63,776 nucleotides of DNA from CAZFLM01 sp964519955 (GCA_964519955.1 CAZFLM010000034.1:1-63776); one strand, 5' to 3'. Positions 34,276 through 43,140 are shown, counted from the stretch's first letter. Notes: a model not told the origin generated them from the letters alone. A program made the numbers and translations.

Positions 34276-35259
34276 TCAGCTCTGGCGAGAGACGTAGGAG
34301 GCGATCCTGCGGCGCGTTGGGGCCGGCAGCTCGGTGAACTCGAGGCCAACGCGGCAGAGCGCTTCGCCGTCGCCTTCCCAGACCGAGTCGCAGCGGACCA
34401 CGGCGGCTGCCGCGTCGATGGGCACGGACTTGTTCGCCGCGGTAGCCAACTGCCAGGACGCCTCGATGGCGTCACCGACGGCGACAGCCTTGTCGGTCAC
34501 CAGTCCCATCCCACCGAGGCTGACATCGCGCGCCATGGCCGACACGGTCTGGCCGCCTGCCATTCGCATCTCGACGACGCCGTGGAGCGGGGCACGCGGG
34601 TGCCGGCGGCGCTGGAGGCGGCGGATGAGGCCCGGCTTCGCCAACTGGATCTCGCCGCCGGGCTCCGCGCGCCGGACGCGAGCGCGGAAGGCGTAGAGGC
34701 CGTCGGCGCCGGTGAGGGTGACTCGCAGCGCGTCGCCGGTGGCCAGCGGCACGCCGAAGCCCGAGCCCGGCTCGACGACCACCCAGAACGTGTCGGCATC
34801 GCTGGCCCGGACGCGCGCGCGCCACCTGCCCGGCTCGCCCTCGCGATCCAACTGCACGAGCTGCCCTTCCAGCACGGCCGACACCTGGTTGGCTGCCTCG
34901 ATCTGGCGGCGCACCGTCTGGACAAGGAGGTCGAGGTCGAAGGGCTTGAAGAGCACGTCGACGGCGCCGGACTCGAGCGCCCGGGCGCGGAGTTGGTCTT
35001 CCTCGTAGGCGGTGATGACCAGGATTGGCGCGGCGCCCGCGGCGGCCTTGAGGCGCGGCAGCATGGCGAGACCGTCCGCGTCGGGCAGTCGCAAGTCGAG
35101 CAGGACGATTCCGTACTCCTGTGCGAGGAGGGCCGAGTTGGCGGAGGCGGCGTCGTGCACGAGGGTCACTGCGAACGCCGAGCGCCGCAGTTTGACCTCG
35201 AGGATCCGACAGAAGTTGCGGTCGTCATCTATTACGAGTACGGCCGGCTGTGACCGCAT
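34276..35259 (-). CDS. Response regulator with PilZ output (c-di-GMP binding)
   Basis: A 327-residue protein. ATG 35259 (MRSQPAVLVIDDD) has GGGAG eight bases upstream. The receiver domain (1-120) has acidic residues 11-13, phosphoacceptor Asp55 in VLLDLRLPDADG and the Lys of LFKPFD. Residues 125-205 are a YcgR-N-like sandwich (VLEGQLVQLDREGEPG). The PilZ domain (from about 210) has the c-di-GMP motifs RRRHPRAPLHG and DVSLGGMG. It should join a phosphorelay input to c-di-GMP sensing, perhaps for motility, adhesion or polysaccharide output. It lies downstream of a kinase/regulator pair. Confidence 0.9.
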   Translation of the reverse strand: MRSQPAVLVIDDDRNFCRILEVKLRRSAFAVTLVHDAASANSALLAQEYGIVLLDLRLPDADGLAMLPRLKAAAGAAPILVITAYEEDQLRARALESGAVDVLFKPFDLDLLVQTVRRQIEAANQVSAVLEGQLVQLDREGEPGRWRARVRASDADTFWVVVEPGSGFGVPLATGDALRVTLTGADGLYAFRARVRRAEPGGEIQLAKPGLIRRLQRRRHPRAPLHGVVEMRMAGGQTVSAMARDVSLGGMGLVTDKAVAVGDAIEASWQLATAANKSVPIDAAAAVVRCDSVWEGDGEALCRVGLEFTELPAPTRRRIASYVSRQS

Positions 35260-35525
35260 GCGTTCCACTCCCGGACACGATTTGCCCGCTCACCGCTGCT
35301 GCTGGACAGCGCATCCTTCCGTGTCCACCCTGCCCTCGCACTTGCCGCAACCCGGTCGTCGACCGGGCCGGAGGACAGGCACGTTCCACGGAGTTGCAGA
35401 TTCCATGCCATTCGCGGCCGGTGTGGCAGCGGCTGGCGACCTAGTTCCAAAGAACGGTGGCGGGCCGACGGGCAAATGCGGCTGCCCGCGTGCCGCCCGG
35501 CTGCCGGATTGGTGCCCCGCAGCGG

Positions 35526-35575
35526 GCGGGCAGGGACTCCCGCGCCACCACGGCACTCACGCATCATCCGGGCTA
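35526..35575. repeat. Dispersed repeat, extended copy ending at a stop codon
   Basis: The core here is GGGCAGGGACTCCC, GCG, CCACCACGG, with an extension ending ATCATCCGGGCTA. The CTA is the TAG stop of the regulator gene at 35573. It aligns along about 50 bases with 22644-22693. The remaining 266 bases of this gap, down to 35259, show nothing I can call. Confidence 0.75.
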
Positions 35576-36799
35576 CGGCTCGTCGCGCTCCGCGTAGCGC
35601 TGGATGGTCAACGGCAGCAGGTCAGGCGTCAGCACGGTCGCGTCGCGGTCCGCCATGACGGATGCGCGCTCGATGGCGTTCTCCAACTCGCGCACGTTGC
35701 CCGGGAAGCGGTAGCGGCAAAGCAGGTCGAGCGCCTCGGGCGAGATGGTGGCCAGCTTCCGACCGTTCTCGAGGTTGTAGCGCTTGACGAAGTGTTCGGC
35801 GAGCGGCCCAATGTCGTCGCGGCGCTCCCGGAGCGGTGGGACGACCAACTGGATGACCTGGAGCCTGTAGTAGAGGTCGTCGCGGAACTTGCCCTCGGCG
35901 ACGGACTTCTCCAGGTCGCGGTTGGTGGCAGCGATGAGGCGGACATCGACCTTGAGCGTACGCGTGCCGCCGATGCGCTCGAACTCGCGCTCCTGGATGA
36001 CGCGGAGGAGCTTGACCTGGAGCGTAGGCGGGATGTCGCCGACCTCGTCCAGGAAGAGCGTGCCCTGATTGGCCAACTCGAAGCGGCCCGGCTTCTGGGC
36101 GGCGGCGCCGGTGAAGGCGCTCTTCTCGTGGCCGAACAGCTCGCTCTCGAGGAGAGTCTCGGGCAGGGCGGCGCAGGAGACCGCGATGAAGGGCTTGGCC
36201 GACCGGGCCGAATGCTGGTGCAGCGCTTTGGCGATGAGTTCCTTACCGGTTCCGCTCTCGCCTCGGATGAGCACCGTGGCGCGGCTGTCCGCCACTCGCT
36301 CGACCATGTGCAGGAGATCGCGTATGGGCTCGCTGCCGCCGACAATGCCGGAGCCGCCCGCGGCTGCCTTCTGGCGCTGAACCGTGCCGGCGGGGCGTTC
36401 GCTGACCAGGCCGTGGTCGGTCAGCGCCTTCTTGACGAGCGCTTCCACCTCGTCGAGGTCGAACGGTTTGGTGAGGTAGTTGTAGGCCCCCAGGCGCATG
36501 GCCTCGACGGCGGTCTTGATGGTGCCGTAGGCGGTGACCATGATGAGCGCGCACTGCGGCTGCTTCTGCTTCACCGCGCGCATGACCTCGACCCCGTTCA
36601 TGTCGGGCATGATCAGGTCGGAGATGAGCACGTCGACCTGCGTGGTCGAGGCGATCTCGACCGCCTTCCTGCCGTTCTCGGCGGTCAGCACGGTGTAGCC
36701 GCTCTTGGTGAAGAGGGCCTGTAGGACGCGACGGATGTTCGGTTCATCGTCCGCCACGAGGATTGTGTGGTTCTGGCCGGCTATCTTGTCTGCCAACAT
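35573..36799 (-). CDS. Sigma54-type response regulator lacking a DNA-binding domain
   Basis: A 408-residue NtrC-family protein. The receiver has Asp17/Asp18, phospho-Asp61 in VLISDLIMPDMNG and Lys in LTKPFDLDE. The AAA+ domain has Walker A GESGTGKELIAK, Walker B GTLFLDEVGDIP, the sensor AATNRDL and FRDDLYYRL. The sigma54-contact loop is SAFTGA, not GAFTGA. The protein ends soon after FPGNVRELENAIERA: the usual C-terminal Fis helix-turn-helix is missing, so it may activate from solution as FlgR does. It lies 97 bases after the histidine kinase. Confidence 0.92.
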   Translation of the reverse strand: MLADKIAGQNHTILVADDEPNIRRVLQALFTKSGYTVLTAENGRKAVEIASTTQVDVLISDLIMPDMNGVEVMRAVKQKQPQCALIMVTAYGTIKTAVEAMRLGAYNYLTKPFDLDEVEALVKKALTDHGLVSERPAGTVQRQKAAAGGSGIVGGSEPIRDLLHMVERVADSRATVLIRGESGTGKELIAKALHQHSARSAKPFIAVSCAALPETLLESELFGHEKSAFTGAAAQKPGRFELANQGTLFLDEVGDIPPTLQVKLLRVIQEREFERIGGTRTLKVDVRLIAATNRDLEKSVAEGKFRDDLYYRLQVIQLVVPPLRERRDDIGPLAEHFVKRYNLENGRKLATISPEALDLLCRYRFPGNVRELENAIERASVMADRDATVLTPDLLPLTIQRYAERDEP

Positions 36800-36895
36800 G
36801 TTCTCCGTGCGATGGTTCTCGTGCGTCGGCGCCCCAAAAGCCCGGCGGGCGCGGAAGGCGCCCGGCGGAGGCGTCCGGTCCGGCAGGTGCTCGCG

Positions 36896-39487
36896 CTACA
36901 CGTCCGGCAGGGCGAGCACGGACGGCATGGGCTCTCCGGGCGGCGGCACCGGGACGCAGTCCGCGTTCGGCGGGCGCGTGGGCAGGGTCACCGAGAAGGT
37001 GGTGCCCAGGCCCAGCCGGCTCTGCACCTCCACGTACCCGCCGTGGTTCTCCAGGATCTTGCGCACGATGGAGAGGCCGAGTCCTGTTCCCTTGGTCTTG
37101 GTGGTGTAGAACGGCTGGAAGACGTCATCGAGCCGGTCGGGATGGATGCCGGTTCCCGTGTCGGCGAACCTGACGCACACGCCGGGCATGCCGCGCGCGG
37201 GCCCCGTTTCGATCTCCAGCTTACCGCCATCCTGCATGGCCTGGGCCGCGTTGATGACCAGATTGCGCATGACCTGCTCGATCTGCTTGGCATCGACTTC
37301 GACGTCCGGCAGCTTGATCCCTGGGCGATAGGTGACCGCCACGCCGCCCGCGGCGAGTTGGTCGGCCAGCAGGTGCAGGGTCCGCTCGGCCAGGTCGTTG
37401 ATGCAGACGGCCTGTAGATCGAGGTGCATCGGCCTGGCGAAGTCGAGCAGGTCGGTGGTGATGCGGCTCAGGCCATTCACCTCGTCGATGATGATGTCGA
37501 GGAACTCCCCCAGCGGCCCAGAGCCGCCCGCCTCGTTGCGCATCAACTGGGCGGCGCCCTTGATGGAGCTGAGCGGGTTGCGCACCTCGTGCGCCATCTT
37601 GGCGGCGAGCTGGCCAATATCCGCCAGGCGCCGCATCCGCGCGATCTCGACCTCGGCCCGCACGGTGCCTGTCACGTCCTCGGTGACCTGGACGGCCCCC
37701 TGGCGCAGCCCTTGCCGATCGATGACCGGCGACAGCAGCACGTTCACCGACATCTCGGGCCTACCGGTGGGGTGCAGAGCCAGGCGATGGGCGTGCTGGG
37801 CCTCGCCGGTATCCAGGGCTCGGCCCATCAGGGTGCGCAGCGTCTCCGCCTCGCCGGACGGAAGCCGGAACAGGTCGACGACCTCGTCGTAGGTGCGGTG
37901 GTAGGTCACGGGCTCCGCGAGGCCCCACAGCTCCTCAGCCGCCTTGTTCCAGCGCGTGACGCGGCCGGCGGCATCCACCACGATGACCGACGCGTCGATC
38001 GATCGCAGGATGTTGTCGGTCTGCGTCGCCAGGCGGTTCATCTCCTGGTAGCGCTGCTCGCGGTCTTCGTGGAGCTGCGCGTTCTCGATGGCGAGGCCCA
38101 CGTGACTGACGAACATGGTGAGCAGGTCGAGGCTGTCCGGCGGGATGGTGCGGCCGGAGACCTTGTTGTCGGCGACGACTACGCCGATGGCCTGCCCCTT
38201 GGCGATCATGGGGACGGCGAGGAACGCGTTGGTGCCGAGGGAGCGGGCGAACCCGCGGATCGGCTGAATGGCGTTGCGGGCGTCGTGCTCGACGATGGGC
38301 ATCTGCTTCTTGGCGACGATGCCGACGACCCCCTCGCCCAGGCGGATCGGGGTGCGGACGATAGCCTCGGGCTTGTAGCCGCGGACGACGCGCGGGATGA
38401 AGCGGCGGCTGGCGCGGTCCATGACGTAGATGCAGCAGCGGTCGAACTTGACGACGTCGACGATGCTGTCGGAAACGATCTCGAGGAGGCTGGCCAGGTC
38501 GACGTGGGTGATGACCGCCTCGGTGAGGTCCGCGAGCGTGGAGAGCTGGCGGACGCGGCGGCGCAAGTCGTCGTAGAGCTGCTTGTTGCTGATGGCCAGG
38601 GCCGCCTGCGAAGCGAAGATCGAGAAGAGGCGCTGATCGTCCTCGGTGAAGTCCGGGGCGGGGCGACGGCGGCGGATGCAGAGCACGCCCAGGACCTGGC
38701 CTTGCTCGTCCTTCATCGGGACGACCATGGAGGAGCCAATCTCGTACCGGAGGGCGATGCCCGGGATGCGCTGCGAGTCGGCGATGCGGATGGGTTCGCC
38801 GGACTGCGCGACTCGGCCCGCGATGCCGTCGCCGAGGGCCTGCTGGGTGACGCGGACCACCTCATCGGAGAGGCCGAAGCTGCCGGCGATGGTGAGCTGC
38901 TCGGTGTTCGGGTCCAGGCGCATCAGCGAGCAGGCCTGGGCGTCCATCACCTTGGCAGCGCGCTGGGTGATGAGGCCGAAGAGCGACGCGATCTCCTCGC
39001 GGTCGATGGCGCCGCCAATCTCGTAGATGGCGCTCACCGCGGACATGGGGCGTTCGGCTTCGCGGCTCAGGCGGGTGGTGTGCTCGCAGAGGAATGCCCG
39101 ATCGAGCGCGGTGGCGGCGTGGGCGCAGACGAAGCGCAGGAGGTCCTCGGGCAGCGGCGCGTCGGAGGCCAGGGTCAGGATGGCGCGCGGGCAGGCGGCG
39201 GTGGACAGCGGCACATGGACGAGGCGCCCGTCGTCGAGCAGATGCGGTGTGTGGGGCTCGATGCCCGTTGCCGCGGCGAGGCGCACGGGGTCGCCAACGA
39301 GGCAACGGAGCGGCGTCTCGCCGTGGATCTGCACCATGCCCGCCGCGATGAGATCGGCGTCGCAGAGCACGCGCAGGACTCCATCGACGACCTCGGCGCA
39401 ACTGCAGCCGTGCAGCGCGCTCTCGGCCAGGTCTCTTGCGAGGGCCGGGCTAATCGCCAGTTGGATGGTGTCGCTCGAGTCCGCCAT
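36896..39487 (-). CDS. Soluble multi-GAF/PAS sensor histidine kinase
   Basis: A 863-residue kinase from ATG 39487 (MADSSDTIQL). It contains an N-terminal GAF-like region (about 10-130), a GAF domain (about 150-315), a further GAF domain (about 330-490) and a PAS domain (about 515-600, IDASVIVVDAAGRVTRWNKAAEELWG). The transmitter has the H-box MAHEVRNPLSSIKGAA, N-box NLVINAAQAM, and G-boxes DTGTGI and GTGLGLSI. No membrane segment or signal peptide is seen, so it senses a cytoplasmic or diffusible ligand. It probably phosphorylates the sigma54-type regulator that follows. Confidence 0.94.
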   Translation of the reverse strand: MADSSDTIQLAISPALARDLAESALHGCSCAEVVDGVLRVLCDADLIAAGMVQIHGETPLRCLVGDPVRLAAATGIEPHTPHLLDDGRLVHVPLSTAACPRAILTLASDAPLPEDLLRFVCAHAATALDRAFLCEHTTRLSREAERPMSAVSAIYEIGGAIDREEIASLFGLITQRAAKVMDAQACSLMRLDPNTEQLTIAGSFGLSDEVVRVTQQALGDGIAGRVAQSGEPIRIADSQRIPGIALRYEIGSSMVVPMKDEQGQVLGVLCIRRRRPAPDFTEDDQRLFSIFASQAALAISNKQLYDDLRRRVRQLSTLADLTEAVITHVDLASLLEIVSDSIVDVVKFDRCCIYVMDRASRRFIPRVVRGYKPEAIVRTPIRLGEGVVGIVAKKQMPIVEHDARNAIQPIRGFARSLGTNAFLAVPMIAKGQAIGVVVADNKVSGRTIPPDSLDLLTMFVSHVGLAIENAQLHEDREQRYQEMNRLATQTDNILRSIDASVIVVDAAGRVTRWNKAAEELWGLAEPVTYHRTYDEVVDLFRLPSGEAETLRTLMGRALDTGEAQHAHRLALHPTGRPEMSVNVLLSPVIDRQGLRQGAVQVTEDVTGTVRAEVEIARMRRLADIGQLAAKMAHEVRNPLSSIKGAAQLMRNEAGGSGPLGEFLDIIIDEVNGLSRITTDLLDFARPMHLDLQAVCINDLAERTLHLLADQLAAGGVAVTYRPGIKLPDVEVDAKQIEQVMRNLVINAAQAMQDGGKLEIETGPARGMPGVCVRFADTGTGIHPDRLDDVFQPFYTTKTKGTGLGLSIVRKILENHGGYVEVQSRLGLGTTFSVTLPTRPPNADCVPVPPPGEPMPSVLALPDV

Positions 39488-39552
39488 CGATCTCCCGCCT
39501 CGCGCCGCGCCACGTTGTACGGCCTTCATGGGCACAGCGCGTCAACCAGCGA

Positions 39553-39580
39553 GGACGGGCCGGCGGCCCATCCCACGACA
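39553..39580. repeat. Dispersed repeat, diverged copy
   Basis: GGACGGGCCGGCGGCCC then ATCCCACGACAG is a variant of the family core, 15 bases beyond the stop codon of the oxidoreductase gene at 39596. Confidence 0.6.
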
Positions 39581-39595
39581 GCCAGCGAGCAGCCG

Positions 39596-40567
39596 CTAAC
39601 GCGCCGAAGACGCGTACAACTCCGCGATGATCTCGTTGACTCGCAGCCCGTCGTCGCCGGTGACGAGCAAGCTCGCGTACCCGCGCACCGCGTCGGCGAA
39701 GTGGCCGATCTCTCGTTGGTATCGGTCGGCCCCCTCGATTGCGCGAGTCTGCCAGACCGGCATGTCGGCTGTCTTGTAGCGCACCACGTCGGCATCGTAG
39801 TCCATCAGGCAGGCGCCGGCGGAGCCATAGAGTTCGACGACGTTGCGCCCGCCCGGCGTGGCCCAGCTCGCCTCGACGACGCCGAGCGCCCCCTGCTCGC
39901 CTTCGAGGACGAGTGCGGCGGAGTCCTCCACGCGGAGGCCTGGCAGGTTGCTCGCGAGGCGCCCCGACGCGGAGCGGACCTCGCCGACCAAGAACCGAAA
40001 GAGATCGATGGCGTGGCAGGCTGTGTCGAGCAGGGCGCCCCCGCCCGATGCCAGTGGGTCGGAGATCCAGCGGGCGCCGGCATCCGCGAGGAGGGTGCTG
40101 AACCGCGCGCGGAACATGACGACGCGCCCGAGGTCGTCGTTGTCCACCAACTCCTTGGCGAACGCGATGGGCGGGTGGAACCGGTGGCAGAACCCCGGCA
40201 TCAGAAGGCGGCCCGACCGCGCGGCTGCGTCGAGCATGGCCTGTGCTTCGGCCGGCGTGCGCGCCAGCGGCTTCTCGCAGAGGACGTGCCGCCCCGAAGC
40301 CAAGGCCGCGCAGGCGATGGCGGCGTGGTCGGCCGGCGGCACGCAGATGTCTACGATCTGGATGCCATCGAGCTTGAGGGCCTCGTTCCAGTCGGTGTCG
40401 GCGATGGCCTGCGCGCGCGCCGCGGCCTTCATGGCTGCATCGCTGCTGGCATCGCAGACGGCGGCGACGCGCGCGTCCGGCACCTGCATCCACCGCTCGA
40501 GGTGGAGCAAGCCAGCCGCCCCGCAGCCGACGATCATTACATTGGTATCCGGCACTCCGTCCCCCAT
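39596..40567 (-). CDS. Gfo/Idh/MocA-family oxidoreductase
   Basis: A 323-residue NAD(P)-dependent dehydrogenase. The Rossmann motif is VMIVGCGAAGLLHLERW, the family motif is VLCEKPLART, and the catalytic region reads GGGALLDTACHAIDLFRFL with the His. The C-terminal domain has the usual beta-sheet with YGSAGACLMDY. Such enzymes oxidise or reduce sugars and inositols; the substrate cannot be told from sequence. It is divergent from the promoter at 40709 and is followed by a repeat copy and the kinase gene. Confidence 0.9.
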   Translation of the reverse strand: MGDGVPDTNVMIVGCGAAGLLHLERWMQVPDARVAAVCDASSDAAMKAAARAQAIADTDWNEALKLDGIQIVDICVPPADHAAIACAALASGRHVLCEKPLARTPAEAQAMLDAAARSGRLLMPGFCHRFHPPIAFAKELVDNDDLGRVVMFRARFSTLLADAGARWISDPLASGGGALLDTACHAIDLFRFLVGEVRSASGRLASNLPGLRVEDSAALVLEGEQGALGVVEASWATPGGRNVVELYGSAGACLMDYDADVVRYKTADMPVWQTRAIEGADRYQREIGHFADAVRGYASLLVTGDDGLRVNEIIAELYASSAR

Positions 40568-40708
40568 CCCCGCACCACATCAGCGCTCGGCGCCTCTATG
40601 GTTCGCCGCGGATGCGTCTCGTTCCTTCGCTGCGCGGCGCCGGCGGCAGAACAAGCGGACAGGCAACCACTAATGCGACAAAAAGTGGAGCGCGGTCACA
40701 CCGGAGCC

Positions 40709-40737
40709 TTGACACCCGGTGAGGGTCACAGTATACT
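40709..40737 (+). promoter_or_regulatory. Consensus promoter with no gene close behind
   Basis: TTGACA (40709-40714), 17 bases, TATACT (40732-40737): the best plus-strand promoter in the window. Transcription should begin near 40744, about 367 bases before the next credible start codon. Confidence 0.85.
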
Positions 40738-40743
40738 CATCGT

Positions 40744-41110
40744 CATCTGCATCGTTCGCAGCAGGGGTGAACTCGGGCAAGACAGTGGCGCTGAGCCAGG
40801 CGGCTCGGCGCTCGTGCTCCGGTTCTCGATGACGCCAGGAGCGTAGAGGCTTCTGATTGCTAGCACGGCACCCGGATCGGGGACCGTGCCTGACTGCGTC
40901 CGTGGCGGCTTGTGCTTAGGCGGCCCGGACGAAGTGCAGACAGAGGGCAGCGCAGCGAGGCGGCGGCTGGGAGTGTTTCCGGCGGCCGCGCGCATTCCAG
41001 GAGCCAGGTACGTGCGGCCAACGAGCCGCGCGCCATGCTCCGCGGCGCCCCGGTTGGTGGCCGCGGCCTAACCTTCTCTTCGTGCGGTAGAGCAATGGGA
41101 GGCACGGGCA
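40744..41110 (+). other. Long untranslated leader or candidate small RNA
   Basis: Follows the consensus promoter and has no convincing gene: the frames here lack ribosome sites and read as GC-rich shadows. A folded element is visible at 40863-40889: GCACGG, CA, CCCG, loop GAT, CGGG, GA, CCGTGC, a ten-base-pair hairpin with an internal loop. I do not recognise RNase P, tmRNA, SRP, 6S or a named riboswitch. The 141 bases upstream of the promoter show nothing clear. Confidence 0.45.
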
Positions 41111-41323
41111 ATGTGGAAGCAACCCGAGAACGATCAGTTCGTCGACGAGCTGTACCTGGCGGGGGAACGGGTTCCATCCGGCATCTACCGGCAGTTGGGC
41201 AGCAGCCGTGAGATCCGGCTTGAGGAAGAGGACTTCCTACCGGCGAGTCTTGACGGCCGGGTGGCCTGCTATGTTCGCATCCACAACACCTGGAGTGAAC
41301 TGCAGCGGGTGTACGCCGCCTAG
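41111..41323 (+). CDS. Small protein of unknown function
   Basis: A 70-residue acidic protein (MWKQPENDQFVDELYLAGE) ending RIHNTWSELQRVYAA. GGGAGG lies nine bases before the ATG. It is rich in Glu/Asp, Tyr and Trp and has no signal peptide or membrane segment. The text VPSGIYRQLGSSREIRLEEEDFLPA resembles small domains that carry a lineage-specific YRQLGS-type motif, but I cannot name a family. If the upstream promoter serves it, its leader is about 367 bases long. Confidence 0.65.
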   Translation: MWKQPENDQFVDELYLAGERVPSGIYRQLGSSREIRLEEEDFLPASLDGRVACYVRIHNTWSELQRVYAA

Positions 41324-41448
41324 CGCGCCGTCGTGCTGGCTGTGCGGTCTGCACTGATGTGACAGGCGCGGCCGCGGGGTGACTGCGTGCAGGACGCGCC
41401 ACGCGCCGCGTTGTGGTCTATTCCTACTGAGTTCGTGTCCAGAGCGAG

Positions 41449-41470
41449 GGGCCGGCCGATGGGCCGGCCC
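41449..41470 (+). terminator. Terminator-like hairpin after the small gene
   Basis: GGGCCGGCC, loop GATG, GGCCGGCCC, followed by TTGGC. It lies 126 bases after the 70-residue gene. The 449-base gap to the TolC gene holds this hairpin and a lone TATACT at 41508-41513 without a -35; nothing else is clear. Confidence 0.6.
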
Positions 41471-41772
41471 TTGGCATGTGTGGGCGGGCCGGCATGCGCT
41501 TGCCAGGTATACTCACCGCAGACTTGCTGCTCTCCACGCCTCGGCGGGATCTGGTGGCAACCTCCTCCTCGCTGCCGCCGTCGGCGTTGGTCCAGACGTT
41601 GGCGCACCAATGGTCCGCCCAGTGAGCACGCGGCGCGCGATCCAGGGCCGAACGCGTGACACCGATGCCCCCGGGTGGCCGTCCTAACTGATAGGCCGGA
41701 CGTACCGTCTTCCTCACCTGGTTGTCGGATCGAGCTGCGCTGCTCGACGCCATCCCCCGAAAAGGAGGAGAG

Positions 41773-43140
41773 TTGCTTCTCCCTATGGCTACCCTACGCC
41801 CTCTCCCGTTTCTCGCCGCGGCGCTCGCTGTCGCGACCGTATGCAGCACTGCCGCGCTGGGCCAGTCGCCCGCGCGAGCGCAGGATGCCGATCTGACGCG
41901 CCCGCTCTCGCTAAAGGACGCCATCGGCATCGCTCTCAGGAACCAGCCGTCGATCGGCATCGCTTGGGCGAGCCTCGACGCGTCTCGTGCGCGGACGGTG
42001 CAGTCGCTCTCCGGGTACTACCCGCAGATCACGCCGTCGTTCCAGTACGACAGCAGCAAGACGACGTACGGCCGCACCGGCGGCTCGCCGATATCGTCCA
42101 CGGCGGAGCGCCGGACGACGTCGATCGGGCTCACGCAGAACGTATACGACACGGGCAAGCGCGAGGCGAGCGTAGCTGCGGCCAAGGCGAACGCGCGCGC
42201 CTCGGAGTTCAACCTGCAGGACACGCGCCAGCAGATCGTCCAGAGCGTGACGAACGCCTGGTATGAGCTGCTGCGGGCGCGCGAACTGGTGAAGGTGCAG
42301 CAGGCGAACGTGGCGCGGGCCAAGATGACGCTGGACGCGACGCAGGCTTTCGCCGACGCGGGCACTACGCCTCGCAAGGACGTGCTGCAGGCCGAGGCCG
42401 ACTACGACAACGCGCTGGTCCAGTTGAGCGTGGCCGAGAACAACGTCCTGTTGGCGCAGACCACGCTGAAGAACGCAATGGGCCTGCTGACGCCGATCGC
42501 GGTGGTGGTGCCGGACACGCAGATGCCATCGCCGGACGCCGCGCCCGACACCCGGACGGCAGTGGACTACCTGAAGGTGGCGCTGGACGCGCGGCCCGAC
42601 CTGAAGCGCGAGTTGGCGGGCGTCGACGCGCAGAAGCATGCGCTGACCGCAACGCGCATCGAGGCCGGCGTGAAGCTGGACGCGTACCTCACCGAGTCGT
42701 ACCGGTTCGACCCGGACCGCGGCGAGAACCGCTCGTTCGTGGCGACTCTGACCTATCCCCTCTTCGACGCAGGCGCGGCCAAGGCCGGCGTTCGCGCCGC
42801 GCGCGCCGCCGTCATCCAGCAGCAGCTCACGGTGGAGGCGACGCGGCAGAGCCTGCAGCTCGAGGTGGAGCAGGCGCTGGTGACCCGTGAAGAGGCGCGC
42901 CGGCGCGTCCAGTCGACGAAGTTGGCCTCGAAGGCGGCCAACATCAACTACGAGGCGGCGCGCGAAGCCCAGAAGGAAGGCGCCGGCACGATCATCGACG
43001 TGATCACCGCCCAGGCGCAGCTTGTGACCGCGGAAACCAATGCGATCGCGGCGATCTACGACTACTACGAGGCCGACGCCCGGCTGCAGCGGGCCATCGG
43101 GGCCAACGATCCGGACGCGGCTGGAGGCAAGAAGCAGTGA
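41773..43140 (+). CDS. TolC-family outer membrane efflux protein
   Basis: About 455 residues. TTG 41773 is preferred as start because AAAGGAGG lies four bases before it; ATG 41785 is possible. A signal peptide (LPFLAAALAVATVCSTAALG) precedes two OEP repeats: SLKDAIGIALRNQPSIGIAW opens the first, and TAVDYLKVALDARPDLKREL the second. Long coiled-coil helices are rich in Ala, Gln and Lys. It should form the outer-membrane channel and periplasmic tunnel of the export system encoded next. Its stop overlaps the next start (GTGA). Confidence 0.9.
   Translation: MLLPMATLRPLPFLAAALAVATVCSTAALGQSPARAQDADLTRPLSLKDAIGIALRNQPSIGIAWASLDASRARTVQSLSGYYPQITPSFQYDSSKTTYGRTGGSPISSTAERRTTSIGLTQNVYDTGKREASVAAAKANARASEFNLQDTRQQIVQSVTNAWYELLRARELVKVQQANVARAKMTLDATQAFADAGTTPRKDVLQAEADYDNALVQLSVAENNVLLAQTTLKNAMGLLTPIAVVVPDTQMPSPDAAPDTRTAVDYLKVALDARPDLKRELAGVDAQKHALTATRIEAGVKLDAYLTESYRFDPDRGENRSFVATLTYPLFDAGAAKAGVRAARAAVIQQQLTVEATRQSLQLEVEQALVTREEARRRVQSTKLASKAANINYEAAREAQKEGAGTIIDVITAQAQLVTAETNAIAAIYDYYEADARLQRAIGANDPDAAGGKKQ

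Noticed and set aside
37424..40846. A 1140-codon frame opposite the kinase and oxidoreductase
   Set aside because: It crosses two real genes on the other strand and reads as Ala/Gly/Arg/His-rich shadow.
40744..41110. RNase P RNA, tmRNA, SRP or 6S RNA
   Set aside because: I looked for their hallmark sequences (for example GAGGAAAGTCC or a GTTCGA-type end) and did not find them; only an unclassified leader is claimed.
41379..41687. Small genes in the gap before the TolC gene
   Set aside because: Frames on both strands lack ribosome sites, overlap each other and read through the terminator-like hairpin.
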